This document shows, one piece after another, positions 7,641-14,044 of a DNA stretch of 33,515 nt. The DNA lies in contig QKEJ01000170.1 of NCBI GenBank assembly GCA_003252375.1, forward strand, positions 1 to 33,515, given 5' to 3'. The notes beneath the pieces are model-generated. The model made no database searches and was not told the DNA's origin. It worked only from the letters and a program-made list of their open reading frames with translations. Within the stretch, counting starts at the first letter, position 1, and the number at the start of each line of letters is the position of its first letter. Made by a program: the position numbers and the translations under genes. Source of the stretch: Halodesulfovibrio sp. Its GTDB lineage: Bacteria > Desulfobacterota > Desulfovibrionia > Desulfovibrionales > Desulfovibrionaceae.

Positions 7641-8897
7641 TCAGCACGCGCATGCCATGGTTTGGCCCTCTTCCATGGCGTCCGGTTCGGTTACATCAAG
7701 GCACAGGACATAGCCTTCGCCGTCCATGCTGGTGTACCTGGAGGCCAGCGTCAGGCAGCGGTTGCCGGAGGCCAGCGAAATGTAGGGAGCGGTAACGCAT
7801 TCCTCCAGCCCTGCCTGGATGGGCATGAAGTATTCCTTGAGGGAATGGTCGGTTCCCTTGCGGGCCGGCTGGTAGACAAAGCGCTTGTTCTCGTCCAGCC
7901 GGAAGGGGTTGCACACGGTTTCGGAAATCTGCATGCCCGTGGCGTCCAGCACATACAGGCATTCGAGATGCGGGTAGGTCAGCAGCTGCTCGTGCAGGAC
8001 GTCGGAGAGCTTTTCCACGGCAACATGCCGGATGTGGTCGCGCACCCGGCGTATGATCTCCCGGTGCTGGGCCTGCTGGGCTTTCCGGTGCTCGAACATG
8101 CGCAGTGAGTGGCCGCGGTAGGCGGTGGCCACATTGCGTATGGTGTCGGACGTGTCGGGCAGGTCCTCCATGAGGGCCGGCCGGGCAAAGTGGAAGCCCT
8201 GCAGTACGTCGGCGCCCGCTCCCATGAGGTAGACGGCCTCCTCCTCGCACTCCACGCCCTCGGCCACGGTCATGGCGCCAATGCGCCGGGCAAGTGCGGT
8301 CAGGGCGTTCACCACTTCCTGCTTGTAGAATTCCTGGTGGATGTTGCTGATGAGGAACCGGTCTATCTTGATGACCTCCGGCTTGATGGAGGCAATCCGT
8401 TCCAGATTGGAGTGACCGGCACCCACGTCGTCAAGGGCGATGAGGAACCCGAGCTGGCGGTAGCGGTGGATGAACCGCATGAGCGAAGCGGTGTCCTGCA
8501 CGTGGGATTCGATGATCTCGATGACCACGTTGCCGGGGTGCACGTTCAGCGTGTTGGAAAGGGCCTCTATGTGCCCGGATCCAACCACGTTGCTCGTGAG
8601 GAGCGATGCATCCACGTTGACGAACAGCAGCATATCCTTGTTCCGTGCGTGCAGAGGCGCGAAGTTGGCAAATGCCCGTTCGCGGCAGGCCCTGTCCAGC
8701 TCGAGGCTCATGTCATACCGTTCAGCCAGGGTGAAGAGCGTATCCGGCGGTATGACAATCTCGTTGTCACCGGCAAGACCTCTGCTGAGCGCTTCGTATC
8801 CGATCACCATCCCCCGGCGTATCGATACAAGCGGCTGAAAATGCGTGGCCAACTGCTTTTTTCTGATGATGGCCTCAATGTCGAGTGTGTAGCTCAT
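7641..8897 (-). CDS. EAL-domain c-di-GMP phosphodiesterase with C-terminal sensor-like domain
   Basis: 418 residues. The EAL domain fills about residues 8-245 and keeps the residues needed for c-di-GMP hydrolysis: E35 in YEALSR, N94 in VNVD, E127 in IEIIE, D156-D157 in DDVGAGHS, K177 in IKID, E213 in AEGVE and Q233 in QGFHFARP. After a charged helical linker (about 255-290) comes a domain of about 120 residues (YPHLECLYVLDATG, then LASGNRCLTLASRYTS) that resembles a PDC/Cache or PAS-type sensor. There is no signal peptide or membrane segment, so it should sense something in the cytoplasm. No clear ribosome binding site precedes the ATG. It stands alone on its strand, 257 bases after glnB. Confidence 0.88.
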   Translation of the reverse strand: MSYTLDIEAIIRKKQLATHFQPLVSIRRGMVIGYEALSRGLAGDNEIVIPPDTLFTLAERYDMSLELDRACRERAFANFAPLHARNKDMLLFVNVDASLLTSNVVGSGHIEALSNTLNVHPGNVVIEIIESHVQDTASLMRFIHRYRQLGFLIALDDVGAGHSNLERIASIKPEVIKIDRFLISNIHQEFYKQEVVNALTALARRIGAMTVAEGVECEEEAVYLMGAGADVLQGFHFARPALMEDLPDTSDTIRNVATAYRGHSLRMFEHRKAQQAQHREIIRRVRDHIRHVAVEKLSDVLHEQLLTYPHLECLYVLDATGMQISETVCNPFRLDENKRFVYQPARKGTDHSLKEYFMPIQAGLEECVTAPYISLASGNRCLTLASRYTSMDGEGYVLCLDVTEPDAMEEGQTMACAC

Positions 8898-8980
8898 TGG
8901 CAGTCCGATTGTGCTTCATGACGCCGCCGTACATGTCTGCCTGAGGCCTTGCACGAGCTGTGCGTCACCCCCCTGTACTT

Positions 8981-9143
8981 CGAAAGGGCTCTGCCTTACC
9001 GCGCGTGGCAGAGCCCTTTCGGAGGGGCCGGATCGGTTCTAGGGGTGGCGGAGCGAACCGATCCGGCGTCTGTGTGTGGAGCGCGCTGTCTTTCGCTGGA
9101 AGCGAAAACAGGAGTGCCGGAGGGTGGGGTGGCACCCTCCGGC
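8981..9143. repeat. Cluster of four consecutive perfect hairpins
   Basis: Four separate inverted repeats lie in 163 bases between glnB and the EAL gene: CGAAAGGGCTCTGCC (8981-8995) with its complement at 9007-9021; GCCGGATCGGTTC (9027-9039) with 9055-9067; TTTCGCT (9091-9097) with 9101-9107, extended by CTGT/ACAG; and GCCGGAGGGTG (9116-9126) with 9133-9143. None carries a long T tract. The one nearest glnB (9116-9143) probably acts as its terminator; the others are unexplained. Confidence 0.75.
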
Positions 9144-9154
9144 TAGCGTGCTAT

Positions 9155-9481
9155 CTACTTAACTTCACCCGTGCGGACACGGACGACCTTGGCGATGTCC
9201 TGCACGAAGATGATGCCGTCGCCTTCCTTGCCGGTCTTGGCACCGGCCTGAATGGCAGCAAGGGCGTCTTCGAGCTTTTCTTCCGGTACGCCCACTTCCA
9301 GGCGGACCTTCTTGAGCAGGTTCACTTCCATGACCACACCACGGTAGGTCTCGGTGAAGCCTTTCTGCTGTCCGCTGCCGAGGATGTTGGTAACGGAGAG
9401 GCCGTATACGCCCTTGGCGTACAGGGACTGCTTAACCGGGGTAAGCATTTCGGGTCTGATGTATGCGATGATGAGTTTCAT
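9155..9481 (-). CDS. glnB: PII-family nitrogen regulatory protein, Tyr51 absent
   Basis: 108 residues, close to the usual 112. The fold signatures are all present: MKLIIAYIRPE at the start, the T-loop GQQKGFTETYRG (37-48), and the ATP-binding block TGKEGDGIIFV followed by VVRVRTGE. In the T-loop, Tyr46 is kept, but position 51, the tyrosine that GlnD uridylylates in enterobacteria, is Met (YRGVVMEV). The protein is therefore probably controlled only by ATP/ADP and 2-oxoglutarate binding. It lies 18 bases after amtB, the classic GlnK-AmtB pairing in which PII plugs the ammonium channel. GGGAGG precedes the start. GlnK would be an equally good name. Confidence 0.9.
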   Translation of the reverse strand: MKLIIAYIRPEMLTPVKQSLYAKGVYGLSVTNILGSGQQKGFTETYRGVVMEVNLLKKVRLEVGVPEEKLEDALAAIQAGAKTGKEGDGIIFVQDIAKVVRVRTGEVK

Positions 9482-9499
9482 TGATGTATTCCTCCCTGC

Positions 9500-10866
9500 C
9501 TATTCCACGGTGAAGATCTGGAAGCCGTTGTAAGCTTCGGAACCATGTTCGCAGATGTCCAGACCCTTGAGTTCTTCTTCGCGGCTTACACGCAGACCCA
9601 TGACGGCCTTGATGCTTGCGAAGACGATGTAGCCCATGCCGAATGCCCATACGAAGACTGCGCCTACGCCGATGCACTGGGTGATGACCTGGCCGAAGCC
9701 GCCGCCGTAGAACAGACCGGAAATGGAGCCGTAATCGGGGGATGCAAGGAAGCCGACCATGATGGTGCCGAAGGCACCGCACACGCCGTGGACGGAGACA
9801 GCACCGACCGGATCGTCGATCTTGAGGACCTTGTCGATGAAGTCGACGGACAGGACGACCAGGATACCGGCGAGGAAGCCGATGATGATCGCGCCAACCG
9901 GGGACACTTCGTAGCAGCCGGCGGTGATGCCGACGAGGCCGGCAAGGGAGCCGTTCAGGGTCATGGAGGTGTCAGGCTTGCCGTAGCGCATCCAGACCAT
10001 GATCATGGCGCCGAGGGTGCCTGCGCAACCGGCAAGGCTGGTGTTCACGGCGATGTAACCGATGGTGCCGTCAGCAACGGTGGTGGAGCCGGGGTTGAAC
10101 CCGAACCAGCCGAACCACAGGATGAACACGCCGAGGGCTGCCAGGGGAATGTTGTGACCGGGAATGGCCTTGGGGGTGCCGTCTGCAGCGTACTTGCCGG
10201 TACGGGGACCGACGAGCATGGCGCCTGCAAGGGCGATCCAGCCGCCTACGGAGTGAACAACGGTGGAGCCGGCGAAGTCGGCAAAGCCCATGTCGCCGAG
10301 CCAGCCGCCGTTACCGGTCAGGCTGCCCCATGCCCAGTGGCCGGAAACGGGGTAGATGATGGCCGTAACCAGAACGCTGGCTACAATGTAGGAAGGGAAC
10401 TTCGTGCGTTCTGCAATGCCGCCGGACACGATGGTGGCTGCGGTGGCCGCGAACACGGACTGGAAGAACCAGAAGGTCAGGTTCCACTGGCCGCCGGCGT
10501 CAATGCCGCTGCCGGAGCCCATGGCGAAGTCGCTCATGCCGATGAAGCCGCCTACGTCGGTGCCGAACATCAGGCCGTAACCGACCAGGAAGAAGAGCCG
10601 GCCGCGAAGTCGAGCACGTTCTTCATAAGAATGTTGCTTGCGTTCTTGGCGCGGGTGAAGCCGCATTCCACCAGGGCGAAACCGGCCTGCATGAACATGA
10701 CCAGAATGGCCGCAATGAGCGTCCAAAGAATGTTTGCGTTATCCTGCGTCAGCATTGCAGGAGCGTCCTCGGCAAAGGCAGTCGAGGCAAGTGCCAGGGT
10801 CAGCGCCGCAGTCCCGCCCAGTGCGGGGAGCAGCTTCCTCATTGCGGAAAGGTTTTTTGAAAGCAT
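9500..10866 (-). pseudogene. amtB: Ammonium transporter AmtB, interrupted by a frameshift
   Basis: Start ATG at 10866 with AGGAGG five bases upstream. A signal peptide (MLSKNLSAMRKLLPAL, then an Ala-rich stretch ending AFA before EDAPA) leads into AmtB sequence: GFALVECGFTRAKNASNILM, then NVLDFAAG. Near 10596-10597 the frame breaks. The homology continues in another frame as LFFLVGYGLMFG and runs intact to 9500, including the twin histidines (STVVHSVGGW and VSVHGVCGAFG) and the C-terminal GLRVSREEELKGLD, which binds PII. One missing base would restore one frame. It may be a real mutation, a sequencing error in the GC-rich stretch, or (less likely) a programmed shift. The first frame alone would stop soon after the break, leaving no working channel. 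Confidence 0.85.
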
Positions 10867-10924
10867 GGATTCCTCCTTGTCGTGGGTAAACACCCCAGTT
10901 CCCGTATCGTTTGGCTGGATAAGA

Positions 10925-10940
10925 GCATCTTGTGTGCCAA
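10925..10940 (-). promoter_or_regulatory. Sigma-54-like promoter for amtB-glnB
   Basis: On the minus strand the sequence reads TTGGCACACAAGATGC. It matches the -24 GG and -12 GC elements with the required ten bases between them, and TGGCAC is the full -24 consensus. The -12 part is ATGC rather than TTGC. It lies about 60 bases before the amtB start, fitting NtrC-type nitrogen control. The repeats at 10946-10975 or 11050-11104 could be activator sites; this is inference. Confidence 0.5.
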
Positions 10941-11049
10941 ATATGTCATCAAGCTGAAATTATTGATTTTGATGATTGGGTGGTGTTGGAGGAGGGGTGA
11001 GTGACGTGTCTAAATTAACAATTTTGTGTAACTATCAATGCTATACAAT

Positions 11050-11104
11050 AACATTTTTGTAAAAAATGACGGATTGTGCAAAAAATGTAGTTTGCAAAAA
11101 TGTT
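11050..11104. repeat. Inverted and direct AT-rich repeats upstream of the aromatic operon promoter
   Basis: AACATTTTTG (11050-11059) and CAAAAATGTT (11095-11104) form a perfect 10-bp inverted repeat. A third, near-identical copy, CAAAAAATGT, sits between them at 11079-11088. The last copy ends 11 bases before the -35 box, a usual place for an operator or activator site. Confidence 0.5.
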
Positions 11105-11115
11105 GAATATTTGTG

Positions 11116-11144
11116 TTGACAGGGAATCGGCACTTTTCTATCGT
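11116..11144 (+). promoter_or_regulatory. Sigma-70 promoter of the aromatic supraoperon
   Basis: TTGACA (11116-11121) is a perfect -35 box. A spacer of 17 bases leads to TATCGT (11139-11144) as the -10 box. Transcription should begin near 11151, placing the leader peptide about 40 bases into the transcript. Confidence 0.7.
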
Positions 11145-11153
11145 GCCCGAAAC

Positions 11154-11170
11154 TGATCCACAGCGGATCA
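11154..11170 (+). promoter_or_regulatory. Hairpin at the 5' end of the aromatic operon transcript
   Basis: TGATCC (11154-11159) and GGATCA (11165-11170) form a six-base-pair stem with a five-base loop at the predicted transcript start. It ends just before the AAGGA that could serve the leader peptide. It may stabilise the transcript or tune leader translation. Confidence 0.45.
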
Positions 11171-11189
11171 AAAGGAACTGTCTTTTCGT

Positions 11190-11294
11190 ATGAACAACTT
11201 CACCAACAGTGCATTCTTCAGCTTTAATACCGAGTTCTACTTTTGGTATTACTTTAGCTATGGGAAAGCCCGTGGTGAGCTTGCTCGTGCCTAA
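11190..11294 (+). CDS. Aromatic leader peptide of the aro-phe-tyr-trp operon
   Basis: A 34-residue reading frame too short for normal gene calling: ATG at 11190, TAA at 11292-11294. Twelve of the 34 residues are aromatic (seven Phe, four Tyr, one Trp). Eight of them lie in the nine-residue stretch FYFWYYFSY at residues 16-24. The remainder is ordinary (MNNFTNSAFFSFNTE before, GKARGELARA after). AAGGA lies upstream, but at a long 13-base spacing. The frame stands between a strong promoter and a terminator hairpin and precedes genes for Phe, Tyr and Trp synthesis. It should therefore act as the ribosome-stalling leader of an attenuator sensing charged aromatic tRNAs. The protein itself probably has no other role. 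Confidence 0.85.
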   Translation: MNNFTNSAFFSFNTEFYFWYYFSYGKARGELARA

Positions 11295-11365
11295 CTAGCT
11301 GAAAGACAGACTGGAAAAGGGTACAAGACAAGGGCCGCGGGCGAAAGCCGGCGGCCCTTTTTGTT
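11268..11365 (+). promoter_or_regulatory. Attenuator: competing antiterminator and terminator
   Basis: GCCCGTGGT (11268-11276, leader codons 27-29) can pair over nine bases, two of them G-U, with GCCGCGGGC (11334-11342). That is the left arm of the terminator, so the two folds exclude each other. A ribosome stalled on the aromatic codons at 11235-11261 would leave 11268-11276 free and favour read-through. A third helix, TTTAGCTA (11253-11260) with TAGCTGAA (11296-11303), could sequester this region when the leader is not being translated. Confidence 0.75.
11332..11362 (+). terminator. Leader terminator with GAAA tetraloop
   Basis: GGGCCGC (11332-11338) pairs with GCGGCCC (11351-11357). After one G-G mismatch, GGC (11340-11342) pairs with GCC (11347-11349) around a GAAA loop. 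TTTTT follows at once (11358-11362). It lies 37 bases after the leader stop and 44 bases before the first enzyme gene. Confidence 0.85.
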
Positions 11366-11406
11366 TGCCGCCATGCCGGCGGCCAGAACAAATCAGGAGG
11401 CTTCGT

Positions 11407-12207
11407 ATGTTGCTTGGAAAGAGTGTTCGCTTGGAGCGTATCTTCAACCGCAATACAGGCAGAACCATTATTGTACCCATGGACCATGGCGTGACCGTCG
11501 GTCCCATCTATGGACTCGTGGACCTGCCCGGCACCGTCAACAAGGTTGCGGATGGCGGCGCCAACGCGGTGCTCATGCACAAGGGCCTGCCCCGGTGCAC
11601 GCACCGTGGCTACGGCAAGGATGTGGGGCTTATCGTCCACCTTTCGGCCAGCACGTCCATTGCCACGCTGCCCAACGCCAAGTCGTTGGTGGGCACCGTG
11701 GAGGACGCTCTGCGTCTTGGTGCGGACGCGGTCTCCGTGCACGTGAACCTGGGTGACGAGACGGAACGCTACATGCTGGAGGATCTGGGCAAGGTGACAT
11801 CGCGCGCCGTGGAATGGGGCATGCCTGTTCTGGCCATGATGTATGCCCGCGGCCCCAAGGTGCAGAACGAGTTTGCACCGGAGATTGTCGGCCACTGTGC
11901 CCGCGTGGGCATGGAGCTGGGGGCTGATGTTGTTAAGGTGAATTATACCGGGGATATGGACTCTTTCGCTGACGTGTGCGAAGCTTGCTGCGTTCCGGTT
12001 GTCATAGCCGGTGGCCCCAAGATGGATTCGGACCGCGCCCTTGTGGAAATGGTGCACGACTCCGTCAAGGCAGGCGGCTCGGGGCTTTCCATGGGACGCA
12101 ACGTGTTCCAGCACGCCCGTCCCGACCTGCTCGTCACTGCGCTGCATGGCGTGGTGCATAGCGAGTGGACCGTCGATCAGGCCATGGAAGTGCTGAACGC
12201 CATCTAG
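11407..12207 (+). CDS. 2-amino-3,7-dideoxy-D-threo-hept-6-ulosonate synthase, copy 1
   Basis: 266 residues, first enzyme of the supraoperon. The ATG at 11407 has AGGAGG six bases upstream. It belongs to the DeoC/class I fructose-bisphosphate aldolase family of ADTH synthases (the MJ0400 type), which condense a 6-deoxy-5-ketofructose phosphate with aspartate semialdehyde. This is the archaeal entry to 3-dehydroquinate and replaces DAHP synthase. Active-site candidates are D26 and H27 (PMDHG), Y146 (MMYARGP) and the Schiff-base lysine K177 (VVKVNYTGD). The next gene is a full-length paralogue aligned without gaps, and the 3-dehydroquinate synthase II after that takes the product. The start is 45 bases past the leader T tract. 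Confidence 0.88.
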   Translation: MLLGKSVRLERIFNRNTGRTIIVPMDHGVTVGPIYGLVDLPGTVNKVADGGANAVLMHKGLPRCTHRGYGKDVGLIVHLSASTSIATLPNAKSLVGTVEDALRLGADAVSVHVNLGDETERYMLEDLGKVTSRAVEWGMPVLAMMYARGPKVQNEFAPEIVGHCARVGMELGADVVKVNYTGDMDSFADVCEACCVPVVIAGGPKMDSDRALVEMVHDSVKAGGSGLSMGRNVFQHARPDLLVTALHGVVHSEWTVDQAMEVLNAI

Positions 12208-12247
12208 CGCGCCAGCCTCAGAACATACTTATTGCGAGGAAAATCCC

Positions 12248-13048
12248 ATGCATATTGGCAAGAATATCAGAATGGAACGTATCTTCAACCGGCTGACGGG
12301 GCGAACCATCATTGTTCCCCTGGACCACGGCGTGAGCGTGGGGCCCATCGACGGCCTTGTGGACATGCGTGAAACCGTGAACAGCATTGCCGAGGGCGGA
12401 GCGGACGCCGTGCTCATGCACAAGGGGCTTGTCCGCTGCGGGCACCGCGAGGGCGGAAAGGATGTCGGGCTCATCGTGCATCTGTCCAGCTCCACGTCCA
12501 TGTCTCCTTCTCCCAACGCCAAGTCGCTTACCGCGTCCGTTGAAGACGCCATCAAGCATGGTGCGGATGGCGTGTCCGTGCATGTGAACCTGGGTGACGA
12601 GACCGAGCGGGAGATGCTGGCCGACCTGGGCAGAATGGCCGCCAAGGCCTCGGACTGGGGCATTCCCCTTCTGGCCATGATGTATGCGCGCGGTCCCAAG
12701 ATTCAGAACCAGTTCGACCCCTCCGTTGTGGCTCACTGCGCCCGCGTGGCCGTGGAACTGGGGGCGGATATCGTGAAGGTTCCCTACACCGGTGACATGG
12801 ACACCTTCTCCCACGTGGTTGACGCCACCTGCGTGCCCGTGGTCATCGCCGGCGGTCCCAAGATGGATTCCACCCGCGAATTCATCCAGATGGTGCATGA
12901 CTCGGTACGTGCCGGTGGCGCAGGGCTCTCCGTGGGCCGGAACATTTTCCAGCATAAGCGTACCCCGCAGTTGGTCAAGGCGCTTCGTGGCGTGGTGCAC
13001 GAAGATTGGGACGTTGAACAGGCCATTGAAATAGTTGGCGAAGACTAG
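12248..13048 (+). CDS. 2-amino-3,7-dideoxy-D-threo-hept-6-ulosonate synthase, copy 2
   Basis: 266 residues, the same length as copy 1 and roughly two-thirds identical to it by eye. It keeps all the candidate active-site residues at the same positions (D26, H27, Y146, K177 in IVKVPYTGD). GAGG precedes the start; the gap to copy 1 is 40 bases. Differences cluster around residues 61-70 and 83-97 and at the C-terminus, so the two may differ in substrate preference or feedback control. Both look active. One could instead be a related class I aldolase, for example one that makes the deoxy-ketohexose phosphate precursor. Confidence 0.85.
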   Translation: MHIGKNIRMERIFNRLTGRTIIVPLDHGVSVGPIDGLVDMRETVNSIAEGGADAVLMHKGLVRCGHREGGKDVGLIVHLSSSTSMSPSPNAKSLTASVEDAIKHGADGVSVHVNLGDETEREMLADLGRMAAKASDWGIPLLAMMYARGPKIQNQFDPSVVAHCARVAVELGADIVKVPYTGDMDTFSHVVDATCVPVVIAGGPKMDSTREFIQMVHDSVRAGGAGLSVGRNIFQHKRTPQLVKALRGVVHEDWDVEQAIEIVGED

Positions 13049-13070
13049 TTTTTACAAATTTGGAAATACT

Positions 13071-14042
13071 ATGAAAAAGGTACTGTTCAAGAGCGTCCCG
13101 TTTAATAAGGAACACATCACGCTGGCTCTCGAATCCGGTGTGGATGCCATTCTCGTTGCCAAGGGTGACGTCAAGAAGGTTGAATCGCTCGCCCGTTGCA
13201 CCGTCATTGCGGACGAGGCCATGCCGGTGATTGCATTCCACACCAAGCAGGACGAGGAAGAGGCCGTGAGCCGTCTCGTCAAGGGTGAGGATGTGGTCAT
13301 TGCGCGCGGGTGGGAGATCATTCCCATCGAGAATCTGCTGGCGCAGTCGGACAACGTGACCGTGGAAGTGGCAACGCTGGATGAGGCCAAGCTGGCAGCG
13401 GGTATTCTTGAACGAGGGGTCAACGCCGTGGTGGTCCTGCCCGAAGGCGTGGAGGAGTTGAAGCAGATCGTGGCAGAACTCAAGCTTTCGCAGGGCACGC
13501 TGGACCTGATGCCCGCCACCGTGACCAGTGTGGAGAATGTGGGCCTCGGCCACCGCGTCTGCGTGGATACCATGTCCGTGCTGAAGACCGGGCAGGGCAT
13601 GCTGGTGGGCAATTCCAGCGCCTTCACCTTCCTTGTAAACGCCGAGACGGAGCGGAATGAATACGTTGCGGCCCGTCCTTTCCGGGTCAATGCCGGAGCC
13701 GTGCACGCCTATGCGGTAATGCCCGGAGACAGGACCACCTATCTCGAAGAACTTTCTTCGGGGGACGAGGTGCTCATCGTCAACCATGACGGCTCCACCT
13801 CGCTGGCCACCATCGGCCGCTGCAAGGTCGAGGTCCGGCCCATGCTGCTCATCAAGGCCGTGGTCAACGGTGTGGAAGGCGCCGTGTTCCTGCAGAACGC
13901 GGAGACCATCCGCGTGGTGCGCAAGGACGGCTCCCCGGTGAGCGTTGTGGCCCTGAAGGAAGGGGACGAGATTCTTGTCCGCACCGACGCGGCCGGCCGC
14001 CATTTCGGCATGCGCATCAACGAAGAGATCAAGGAAGGGTAG
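13071..14042 (+). CDS. 3-dehydroquinate synthase II (archaeal-type AroB')
   Basis: 323 residues from the ATG at 13071. A TTG at 13035 is in frame but overlaps the preceding gene and adds only 12 unmatched residues. Family features are MKKVLFKSVPFNKEHITLALESG-type start, VARGWEIIPIENLLA, GLGHRVCVDTMSVLKTGQGMLVG-like central block and the C-terminal NGVEGAVFLQNAETIRVV. The enzyme oxidatively deaminates and cyclises ADTH to 3-dehydroquinate using NAD, bypassing classical AroB. It lies 22 bases after the second ADTH synthase and supplies the shikimate pathway. The ribosome binding site is weak. Confidence 0.9.
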   Translation: MKKVLFKSVPFNKEHITLALESGVDAILVAKGDVKKVESLARCTVIADEAMPVIAFHTKQDEEEAVSRLVKGEDVVIARGWEIIPIENLLAQSDNVTVEVATLDEAKLAAGILERGVNAVVVLPEGVEELKQIVAELKLSQGTLDLMPATVTSVENVGLGHRVCVDTMSVLKTGQGMLVGNSSAFTFLVNAETERNEYVAARPFRVNAGAVHAYAVMPGDRTTYLEELSSGDEVLIVNHDGSTSLATIGRCKVEVRPMLLIKAVVNGVEGAVFLQNAETIRVVRKDGSPVSVVALKEGDEILVRTDAAGRHFGMRINEEIKEG

Positions 14043-14044
14043 TC

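Larger units (their letters stand above)
10867..11189. other. AT-rich divergent regulatory region between amtB and the aromatic operon
   Basis: About 320 bases without a protein gene, distinctly richer in A and T than the surroundings. From left to right it holds a sigma-54-like promoter for amtB (10925-10940, minus), an inverted repeat TCATCAA/TTGATGA (10946-10952 and 10969-10975), three copies of a CAAAAATGT-like motif (11050-11104), a sigma-70 promoter for the aromatic operon (11116-11144), and a small hairpin at the start of that transcript (11154-11170). Confidence 0.7.

Noticed and set aside
9500-10866. Programmed ribosomal frameshift in amtB
   Set aside because: There is no slippery heptamer at the break (the sequence is GC-rich GGCCGGCTC) and no known precedent in this family; a mutation or sequencing error is simpler.
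11190-11365. T-box riboswitch as an alternative explanation for the aromatic leader
   Set aside because: No T-box sequence or specifier-loop arrangement is visible, while a translated aromatic-rich frame with competing hairpins is.
13035-13070. TTG start at 13035 for 3-dehydroquinate synthase II
   Set aside because: It would overlap the preceding gene and adds residues not matched by the family; the ATG at 13071 fits the usual MKKVLFKSVPF start.
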